Position numbers and translations under genes: made by a program. From Chloroflexota bacterium (GTDB lineage Bacteria > Chloroflexota > UBA6077), in the NCBI GenBank assembly GCA_021788565.1, contig JAJYKO010000376.1, positions 1 to 6,078 on the forward strand: a stretch of DNA of 6,078 bases, read 5' to 3'. Below are positions 1-4,409 of the stretch, piece after piece. Position 1 is the stretch's first letter. Each line of letters opens with the position of its first letter. Below the pieces are notes generated by a model, which saw only the letters and a program-made list of their open reading frames with translations, did not search any database and was not told the origin of the DNA.

Positions 1-132
1 AACAACCATTACGGGGCAAAGGCGGTAGTTAACGCCCTCCAGATGCGACTGGAGTTCCATCAGCCCATCCCGAAGGCGCTTCCGGAGCCTCTGCTGGAAC
101 ACTACCCTGACCTGAAGCAGGCCGTCGGCTAG
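1..132 (+). CDS. C-terminal end of a probable DUF72 (YecE-like) protein, 5' partial
   Basis: Frame 1 is open from the window edge to a TAG at 130-132 and gives 43 residues. The segment begins NNHYGAKAVVNALQMR. This resembles the end of DUF72 (YecE-like) proteins, where a strand ending in FNN is followed by a helix of the form A..NAL.L. The family has a TIM-barrel-like fold and no firmly established biochemical role. Only the last strand and helix and a tail (PLLEHYPDLKQAVG) are visible, so the family call rests on this one short motif. The gene ends about 40 bp before the promoter of the downstream regulator. I see no hairpin with a T-tract after it. The reading frame is sound; the family name is moderately supported. 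Confidence 0.55.
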   Translation, partial: NNHYGAKAVVNALQMRLEFHQPIPKALPEPLLEHYPDLKQAVG

Positions 133-172
133 AATTCTCCGAAATGCGGACACCGAGGCGCACCGACGCGTC

Positions 173-202
173 TTGACTGAGATAGTTGCAGACTTATATA
201 CT
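173..202 (+). promoter_or_regulatory. Sigma70-type promoter for the IclR-family gene
   Basis: TTGACT (173-178) matches the -35 consensus at 5 of 6 positions. TATACT (197-202) matches the -10 consensus at 5 of 6. The spacer is 18 bp. Transcription would start near 209, leaving a leader of roughly 25 nt before the ATG at 235. It is the only convincing sigma70-type promoter I found in the window. Confidence 0.65.
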
Positions 203-218
203 GAGTCCAGCATCTTGA

Positions 219-231
219 GGGATGGTATCCC
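219..231. promoter_or_regulatory. Short palindrome, candidate operator or leader element of the IclR gene
   Basis: GGGAT-GGT-ATCCC is a perfect 5-bp inverted repeat with a 3-nt centre. It lies just after the predicted transcription start and 3 nt before the ATG at 235. It overlaps the only Shine-Dalgarno-like purine stretch (GAGGGA, 217-222). IclR-family proteins often repress their own genes by binding palindromes near the promoter, so autoregulation is possible. A 5-bp arm can easily arise by chance, so this is only a candidate. Confidence 0.25.
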
Positions 232-234
232 GCC

Positions 235-1020
235 ATGAGGGACACAGCGACTACCTCGGTAGAAGCGATCGAGAGGGCCGTCCAAATCCTCGATGTCTTC
301 AGCGTTGATAGACCCGAGCTCGGCGTGGCAGAGATCACAAGGGCGCTGGGGCTGAAGCGCAGCACTGTGCACCGAGCCCTGGCCACTATGGAGGCAGGAG
401 GGCTCCTGCGGCAGCTTCCCTCCAGTCAGAAGTACGCCCTCGGTCCGAAAATTTTCAAGCTCGCCCACGTCGCTCAGTCCCAGCTCTCCCTCGCGAATGT
501 GGCTCTCGAGCCCATGAGAGAGCTCCGCGACCGCTTCAACGAAACAGTGGCCCTGCACATCCTGGAGGGTCGGAGCCGCATGGTCATTCAGCAGGTGGAG
601 AGCACGCACGACCTGCGCCGTATTTACCACGAGATGGGCAAGCCGCTCCCCCTGCACGCCGGTTCACCCGGCAAAGCGATCCTAGCATATCTGCCAGCTG
701 ATGAGATTCGCAAGGTGATCGAAGAGACGAGACTGCAACCCCTGACCGAAGAGACGACCATCGACCCCGTGCGGCTGGCGCAGGAGTTAGAGGTTATTCG
801 ACGGCAGGGCTTCGCGGCGTCCATCGGCGAGAGGTCTGAGGGCATCTCCTCGATATCCTGTGCGATCAGGAATCAGGAGGGCCGCGTGGTCGCGTCGATC
901 AATCTCTCGGGCCCTGCCGAGCGTTTCACGAGAGAGAGGGCCTTGGAGTGCTTTCCCGCCCTCAAGCACGCCACTCTCTCGATTTCTCGCGAGTTGGGCT
1001 ACAGCGGACCTGACTTCTAG
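235..1020 (+). CDS. IclR-family transcriptional regulator
   Basis: This 261-residue DNA-binding regulator has the usual length of the family. Residues 8-75 form the winged helix-turn-helix domain: VEAIERAVQILDVF is the typical first helix, and ELGVAEITRALGLKRSTVHRAL (29-49) holds the HTH with recognition helix KRSTVHRAL. Residues from about 85 to 255 form the effector-binding domain. Its hallmarks are PLHAGSPGKAILAYLP and GERSEGISSISCAIRNQEG followed by VVASINLSGP. IclR proteins commonly sense small organic acids or aromatic compounds and control nearby catabolic genes; the ligand here is unknown. The ATG at 235 is preceded by GAGGGA at a rather long 12 nt, but it places the first helix correctly and no other start fits. 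The gene lies 282 bp upstream of the iron-sulfur module, in the same direction, which suggests but does not prove that it regulates the module. Confidence 0.93.
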   Translation: MRDTATTSVEAIERAVQILDVFSVDRPELGVAEITRALGLKRSTVHRALATMEAGGLLRQLPSSQKYALGPKIFKLAHVAQSQLSLANVALEPMRELRDRFNETVALHILEGRSRMVIQQVESTHDLRRIYHEMGKPLPLHAGSPGKAILAYLPADEIRKVIEETRLQPLTEETTIDPVRLAQELEVIRRQGFAASIGERSEGISSISCAIRNQEGRVVASINLSGPAERFTRERALECFPALKHATLSISRELGYSGPDF

Positions 1021-1116
1021 GCATCTCTCGATTCCGCTTGTGGGCGCCAATACTGAAGTGAAGCCAGGGCGGAATCTACATTGTTTCCCACCCGAAGCAT
1101 GTGGGCATGCTGATAA

Positions 1117-1190
1117 CCGTCATTCCCGCGGAAGCGGGAATCCAGTTCGTAGGCCCGACCACTGGATCCCCGCCTTCGCGGGGATGACGG
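1117..1190. repeat. REP/MITE-like inverted repeat made of two hairpins
   Basis: Two 29-bp arms, 1117-1145 (starts CCGTCATTCCCGCG) and 1162-1190 (ends GCGGGGATGACGG), are inverted copies that match at 25 of 29 positions across a 16-bp spacer. Each arm is itself a hairpin with an 8-bp stem: ATTCCCGC/GCGGGAAT with loop GGAA (1122-1141), and ATCCCCGC/GCGGGGAT with loop CTTC (1166-1185). The motif GTCATTCCCGCG...GCGGGAATCCAG is a common form of dispersed extragenic palindrome in many bacteria. It lies between the regulator and the iron-sulfur genes, where it could fold in RNA and limit read-through. There is no T-tract, so it is not a standard intrinsic terminator. Confidence 0.8.
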
Positions 1191-1199
1191 CTGAACAGC

Positions 1200-1228
1200 G
1201 TGGATCTCCGCCTTCGCGGGGATGACGA
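1200..1228. repeat. Third, solitary arm of the same repeat
   Basis: This is a direct copy of the right arm at 1162-1190, displaced by 38 bp and slightly diverged at its ends (GTGGATCTCC instead of CTGGATCCCC). It keeps an 8-bp hairpin, ATCTCCGC/GCGGGGAT with loop CTTC (1204-1223), in which one C-G pair has become T-G. It has no partner arm on its far side, so it looks like a partial duplication or the remnant of a second element. Confidence 0.7.
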
Positions 1229-1292
1229 TGGGGGCCGCCTTAGCCTTCGCTTAGATCTAGATTGGGCAAGGCACTCTACCTCAAGATCATGT

Positions 1293-1297
1293 GGAGG
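1293..1297 (+). promoter_or_regulatory. Ribosome binding site that decides the A1 start
   Basis: GGAGG at 1293-1297 lies 5 nt before the ATG at 1303. An in-frame GTG at 1291 would add four residues, but it overlaps this Shine-Dalgarno sequence and has none of its own. With the ATG start the first cluster cysteine is residue 8, against residue 9 in the paralogue A2, which supports 1303. Confidence 0.75.
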
Positions 1298-1302
1298 AGC
1301 GT

Positions 1303-2025
1303 ATGCGAATCGATGAGGTTACCTGCACGGGCTGCGAGGAGTGCATCCCGTACTGTCCTGTAAATGCCATCGTCTCGATGAACGGCGCCGTCGAAGTGGA
1401 CGACGATCGATGCGTCGAGTGCGGCACCTGTCAGCGGGCGGCTCCATGCCCCGTTCAGGCGATCTACAGGCAGCCCGAAGCATTTCAGTGGCCCCGCTCG
1501 GTGAGAACTGCCTTCAGTGATCCATTGGTCCCTCACAAGGAGACCGGGGTGAGGGGGCGAGGAACGGAGGAAGTCAAGACGAACGACGTCACCGGGCGGG
1601 TCAAGAGGGGTCGTGTCGGTATGGCCGTGGAGTTCGGCCGGCCAGGCGTAGGCACCGACTTCCATGACGTAGAGAAGATGACCATGGCACTGGCGAAGCT
1701 CGACGTCAATTTCGAACCCAACAATCCTCTGACATACCTCATGGAGGACGTCCGAACCGGCAAGATCAAGCAGGATGTGAAGGGAGAGCGGGTTCTCTCC
1801 GCTATCGTGGAATTCGAGGCCGACCCTTCGATGCTTCGACAGATCGTGCCGGTAGTACTGGAGGTGGCCAAGGAGATCGAAGGGGTGTTCTCCTGGTGCG
1901 CCGTCTCCAGGCTCGGCCTCAACAAGAGCATCCCTATCATGGAGCCGCTGCGCTCCCTGGGTCTCGAGCCCAGGATCAATGCCAAGATCAACGTCGGCCT
2001 TGGCCGGCCCCTCGCGCAGGACTAG
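1303..2025 (+). CDS. Ferredoxin-domain protein with conserved C-terminal domain, copy 1 (A1)
   Basis: This 240-residue protein has two parts. Residues 1-55 are a bacterial 2[4Fe-4S] ferredoxin: C8xxC11xxC14xxxC18P and C37xxC40xxC43 followed after five residues by C49P. The second motif is wider than the usual CxxCxxCxxxCP and is the same in A2. Residues 80-240 form a domain I cannot name. It carries GRGTEEVKTNDVTGR (85-99), GRPGVG (112-117), the segment NFEPNNPLT then TGK (136-154), a beta-alpha-beta stretch (about 164-203) and the terminal GLGRPL (232-237). No signal peptide or membrane segment is seen, so it is probably cytoplasmic. The clusters imply electron transfer. The adjacent B1 and the repeated A-B order imply that A and B proteins work together. 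No promoter was identified; expression could come from the 1229-1290 stretch or by read-through from the regulator. The substrate is unknown. Confidence 0.9.
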   Translation: MRIDEVTCTGCEECIPYCPVNAIVSMNGAVEVDDDRCVECGTCQRAAPCPVQAIYRQPEAFQWPRSVRTAFSDPLVPHKETGVRGRGTEEVKTNDVTGRVKRGRVGMAVEFGRPGVGTDFHDVEKMTMALAKLDVNFEPNNPLTYLMEDVRTGKIKQDVKGERVLSAIVEFEADPSMLRQIVPVVLEVAKEIEGVFSWCAVSRLGLNKSIPIMEPLRSLGLEPRINAKINVGLGRPLAQD

Positions 2026-2120
2026 TTCTGGGTTCTGAGTTCTGAGTGCCTGGCAGTGGCCAGCGCGAGCGTTCATCACGCCGTTGCTGAAGTCAAACAG
2101 AGAACCTAGAACGCAGAACT
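2024..2120. repeat. Imperfect inverted repeat filling most of the A1-B1 gap
   Basis: The left arm 2024-2046 contains three direct copies of GTTCTGR. The right arm 2098-2120 contains three copies of AGAAC. The two arms are inverted copies that match at 18 of 23 positions by my count. The left arm starts on the last two bases of the A1 stop codon; the right arm ends 35 nt before the B1 start. It takes up most of the 129-bp gap. It could be a miniature inverted-repeat element or a stem-loop in the transcript. There is no T-tract after the right arm, so it is not a typical terminator. Confidence 0.6.
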
Positions 2121-2154
2121 CTTGAAGAAACTCAGATCTCTTGAGGAATTGAAG

Positions 2155-2778
2155 ATGACACACTCACTACATAGGATCGGGACGGCAGAGTCGCTCAGGA
2201 ACGACTTCGTGCTGATAGCCAGACCGGCGATTGGGTTCAACGAAAAGGGTGCGGCGCCGAAGATCAAGCGGATGCTGGAAATCATCTTCGAGGCCGGCCC
2301 AACTAACCTGGGCTCCATCGAGACGGGCGACACAATGGCGGCCGGTCTCGATCCCGAAGCGGTCATCGCCCAAATGGACGACACCTCGGGCGTGCGCTGC
2401 ACTTTCTCGAGCCGGGAAAAGCTGGAACAGCTGCTCCGGCGGTTGAAAGCCGAGGATCTCGGCATATCCGTGACCATCAGCGGCGTCGTCGAGGAGGTTT
2501 TCTCACTGTGTGACGAGGTGGGACTGGAGCCGCACTCCATCAACCTCTCGCTCGGGGTCCACGGGAATACTGCTAAACTAGCGGAGGAGCCGGTGAGGGA
2601 GTTCACCACGATGTGCGGCCACGCCCTGGTTGCCTCCTCCCTGGTCCGCAAGGTGATGGACGACGTCAAGTGCGGCCGGTCGAATCCGAGGGACGCCGCT
2701 GTTGAGGCGGGCAAAGCCTGCGCCTGCGGCATTTTCAATCTCGACAGGGCGGAGACAGTGCTTCGCGCCCTGCAGTGA
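2155..2778 (+). CDS. Conserved protein of unknown function with four-cysteine signature, copy 1 (B1)
   Basis: This protein has 207 residues. I do not recognise the family. The start is the ATG at 2155, preceded by GAGGA (2143-2147) at 7 nt and giving MTHSLHR, the same start as the paralogue B2. A TTG at 2122 would lengthen it but is not supported by B2. Shared with B2 are GT.ESLR.D (9-17), APK (34-36), LG.SV.ISG..EEV (102-115), PH.IN.SLGV (126-135), TTMCGH (151-156) and C189xC191GIFN (189-195). Conserved cysteines are C119, C154, C189 and C191, and H156 follows C154 closely. This set could bind an Fe-S cluster or a metal ion, which is inference. No membrane segment or signal peptide is evident. 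It lies 129 bp after A1 and 40 bp before A2, in what looks like one transcription unit, so it is probably the partner of the ferredoxin-like A proteins. Confidence 0.88.
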   Translation: MTHSLHRIGTAESLRNDFVLIARPAIGFNEKGAAPKIKRMLEIIFEAGPTNLGSIETGDTMAAGLDPEAVIAQMDDTSGVRCTFSSREKLEQLLRRLKAEDLGISVTISGVVEEVFSLCDEVGLEPHSINLSLGVHGNTAKLAEEPVREFTTMCGHALVASSLVRKVMDDVKCGRSNPRDAAVEAGKACACGIFNLDRAETVLRALQ

Positions 2779-2818
2779 TGCTGTACAGTTCCCACCTACT
2801 GGAATACTTGGAGGGTTT

Positions 2819-3544
2819 ATGCCGGTTATCGTCGAAGACAAGTGCAAAGGATGCAAGCTGTGCCTCCCGGTGTGCCCGGTGGATGCTTTCAAGCCCGTTA
2901 CCAAGAAACTGGTCATTATCGACCAGGACGTTTGTGTCGAGTGTTACGTCTGCGTCCGGAAGAACGCTTGCCCGTTCGGTGCCATCGAGACGGTGGACCT
3001 GTCCGGGAGCTTGCGTAACTTCAGCCATTTCCTGAGCGATCCGACCGAGACCAAGGCATCCACGGGAGTGCCGGGTCGTGGTACGGAGGAGTGCAAGACG
3101 AACGACGTTACCGGTCGCACCAGGATTGGGCAGGTTGGCATCGCCATCGATATGGGCAGGCCGGGAGTGGGGCTGAGGCTCCTCGACGCGGAGAAGGTAG
3201 CGATGGCCGCGGCTGGTGCTGGCCTGGAGTTCGAGGAGAATTCGCCGCTGACGGAGATAATGGCCGACAGATCCACGGGCAAGCTCAAGGAGGAATTCTT
3301 GAACGTTCATCTGCTTTCGATAATCGTAGAAGGCAGTTGCCCTATGGAGAACTTTCCCAGAGTGATCGAGGCGCTGCGGGAAGTCTCTGGCCGGATCGAC
3401 ACTGTGTTCTCTCTGGGAGTCATCAGCCGGGTCGACGCGAACGGCTACTCTCCCGTGCTGGAGCAGATGGACAAGGTTGGATTGCCGAGGCCGATCCGAG
3501 GCAAAGTTAACGTCGGCCTGGGCAGGCCGCTGGTCAACTACTAA
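2819..3544 (+). CDS. Ferredoxin-domain protein with conserved C-terminal domain, copy 2 (A2)
   Basis: This 241-residue paralogue is collinear with A1. The ferredoxin domain has C9xxC12xxC15xxxC19P and C39xxC42xxC45 followed after five residues by C51P. The C-terminal domain repeats GRGTEECKTNDVTGR (86-100), GRPGVG, FEENSPLT, STGK and ends in VNVGLGRPLVNY. Across the 36 residues from the GV before GRGTEE to GRPGVG, 26 are identical to A1 by my count, so the duplication is not recent. One difference is an extra cysteine (C92) where A1 has valine. The frame is open further upstream, but the start is taken as the ATG at 2819, which has GGAGGG (2810-2815) just before it and gives the same N-terminus as A1; an earlier start would overlap the end of B1. 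Its role is presumably electron transfer with B2; the substrate is unknown. Confidence 0.9.
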   Translation: MPVIVEDKCKGCKLCLPVCPVDAFKPVTKKLVIIDQDVCVECYVCVRKNACPFGAIETVDLSGSLRNFSHFLSDPTETKASTGVPGRGTEECKTNDVTGRTRIGQVGIAIDMGRPGVGLRLLDAEKVAMAAAGAGLEFEENSPLTEIMADRSTGKLKEEFLNVHLLSIIVEGSCPMENFPRVIEALREVSGRIDTVFSLGVISRVDANGYSPVLEQMDKVGLPRPIRGKVNVGLGRPLVNY

Positions 3545-3553
3545 ACGGGAGAC

Positions 3554-3600
3554 GGGGACATGGGGCGGGAGTCCGTGTCTGCCCCCTGCCCCCTGTCCCC
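3554..3600 (+). other. Strong G/C stem-loop in the A2-B2 gap
   Basis: GGGGACATGGGGC (3554-3566) pairs with GCCCCCTGTCCCC (3588-3600) over 13 positions with one mismatch, across a 21-nt loop. The right side consists of three tandem 7-mers: TGCCCCC, TGCCCCC and TGTCCCC (3580-3600). The stem ends one base before the B2 ribosome binding site GGAGGAG (3602-3608). With no T-tract it is unlikely to terminate transcription. In RNA it could block mRNA decay, mark a processing site or tune B2 translation. It may equally be a dispersed repeat. Confidence 0.6.
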
Positions 3601-3610
3601 TGGAGGAGAA

Positions 3611-4240
3611 ATGACACACTCTCTGCATCGTTCGGGAACGGTTGAGTCCCTGCGCGGGGACTACGTCTGGTTCATGTACCAGGCTAAAGGCGTAAACGAC
3701 AAGAACATCGCGCCAAAGGCGATGGAATTTATCGCGACGGCTGAAGCTGTCGGATCCGAGAACTGGGGCGACGTGAAGTCAGGATCGGTGCTGGAGTTCT
3801 CCGTTGAGGAGATCAAGGCGCGAGTGACCGACAAGTCCAGGCTGAGGGGAGTGTTCACCAGGCGAGAGCAGGTGGTGGAGTTCCTCGAGGACATCAAGAA
3901 GAAGGATCTGGGTCTCTCGGTGATCATCAGCGGGTTGCTGGAGGAGGTCATCCCGGCCTGCCAGGAGGCGGGAGTGACCCCGCACACCATCAACTACTCG
4001 CTTGGGGTGTGGGGCAAGAAGGAGTTGCTGCCTAGCGATGAGACTCTGGCCGTGACCACAATGTGCGGCCACCATCAGATCTCGCCACGACTCGTGGAAA
4101 AGAAGGTGGGGGAGGTACGGAAAGGTAGGAAGACCCCGGAGCAAGCCGCGAAGGAGCTAGCTCTCTACTGTCCCTGCGGGATATTCAACCAAGTACGCTG
4201 CGCATCTCTCCTAGAGGAACAGGCGAAAAGTCAGGTATAA
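3611..4240 (+). CDS. Conserved protein of unknown function with four-cysteine signature, copy 2 (B2)
   Basis: This 209-residue paralogue is collinear with B1. The ATG at 3611 follows GGAGGAG (3602-3608) and gives MTHSLHRSGTVESLRGD, close to B1. An ATG at 3560 in the same frame lies inside the stem-loop and would add a low-complexity leader, so it is rejected. Conserved with B1 are LGLSVIISGLLEEV (100-113), PHTINYSLGV (124-133), TTMCGH (149-154) and C187PC189GIFN. The cysteines C117, C152, C187 and C189 align with the four in B1, and H154 with its histidine. The protein is probably soluble. It follows A2 with a 66-bp gap and is the last gene before a terminator, so it ends the unit. As with B1, a bound Fe-S cluster or metal is plausible but unproven. 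I cannot assign a reaction. Confidence 0.88.
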   Translation: MTHSLHRSGTVESLRGDYVWFMYQAKGVNDKNIAPKAMEFIATAEAVGSENWGDVKSGSVLEFSVEEIKARVTDKSRLRGVFTRREQVVEFLEDIKKKDLGLSVIISGLLEEVIPACQEAGVTPHTINYSLGVWGKKELLPSDETLAVTTMCGHHQISPRLVEKKVGEVRKGRKTPEQAAKELALYCPCGIFNQVRCASLLEEQAKSQV

Positions 4241-4283
4241 TATGCCTGTCAGCTATTAGCAGTCAGCCATCAGCCGTCCGCAG

Positions 4284-4328
4284 GAGCGGGAAGTGAGAAG
4301 AGAGTTCCGAGCACTTCTCGCTCTTTTT
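4284..4328 (+). terminator. Rho-independent terminator after the A1-B1-A2-B2 unit
   Basis: GAGCGGGAAGTG (4284-4295) pairs with CACTTCTCGCTC (4312-4323) to form a 12-bp stem with one G-T wobble and a 16-nt loop. TTTTT (4324-4328) follows directly. It lies 43 bp after the B2 stop and should separate the duplicated module from dnaX. The large loop and short T-run lower its predicted strength somewhat. Confidence 0.7.
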
Positions 4329-4395
4329 GGCATCTTCGATGGAGCCAAAGCGCGTGGCCGTTGGACTGAAGCGAACGAGCTGACGGCTGATAGCT

Positions 4396-4400
4396 GAAGG
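4396..4400 (+). promoter_or_regulatory. Ribosome binding site of dnaX, inside the repeat arm
   Basis: GAAGG (4396-4400) lies 9 nt before the ATG at 4410 and within the right arm of the inverted repeat. An in-frame TGA at 4395-4397 rules out a longer upstream start, so ATG 4410 is well fixed. Confidence 0.5.
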
Positions 4401-4409
4401 CTAATCGCT

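Larger units (their letters stand above)
4251..4409. repeat. 159-bp inverted-repeat element between B2 and dnaX
   Basis: Arms 4251-4278 (starts AGCTATTAGC) and 4382-4409 (ends CTAATCGCT) are inverted copies that match at 24 of 28 positions. They flank about 103 bp that contain the terminator. The element begins 10 bp after the B2 stop, and its right end touches the dnaX start codon. Its size, arms and non-coding interior resemble a miniature inverted-repeat (MITE-like) element. I could not identify a target-site duplication at its ends. Confidence 0.7.

Noticed and set aside
1096..1111. Small hairpin AGCATG-TGGG-CATGCT downstream of iclR
   Set aside because: Six base pairs with no T-tract; too short to call a terminator or operator.
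860..1225. A 121-codon + strand frame overlapping the end of iclR and the repeats
   Set aside because: It overlaps the IclR effector domain in another frame and runs through the hairpin repeats; its translation is Arg/Ser-rich and shows no domain.
1117..1228. CRISPR array
   Set aside because: The repeat units are inverted as well as direct, only three in number, with very short unequal spacing and no cas genes. They fit extragenic palindromes instead.
1262..1290. Possible promoter TTGGGC with GATCAT before A1
   Set aside because: Only 3 of 6 and 4 of 6 matches to consensus, and transcription would begin on or after the ribosome binding site.
1276..2163. A 295-codon open frame on the minus strand opposite A1
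   Set aside because: It lies antisense to A1, whose ferredoxin motifs and paralogue prove the + strand frame. Its translation shows no recognisable domain. Long antisense frames are common in GC-rich DNA.
2735..3628. A 297-codon open frame on the minus strand opposite A2
   Set aside because: It is antisense to a well-supported gene, its product is rich in Arg/His with no known motif, and it bears no clear relation to the frame opposite A1.
4327..4391. Possible dnaX promoter starting at TTGGCA (4327-4332) or TTGGAC (4361-4366)
   Set aside because: No acceptable -10 hexamer at 16-19 bp from either, and the first overlaps the terminator T-tract.
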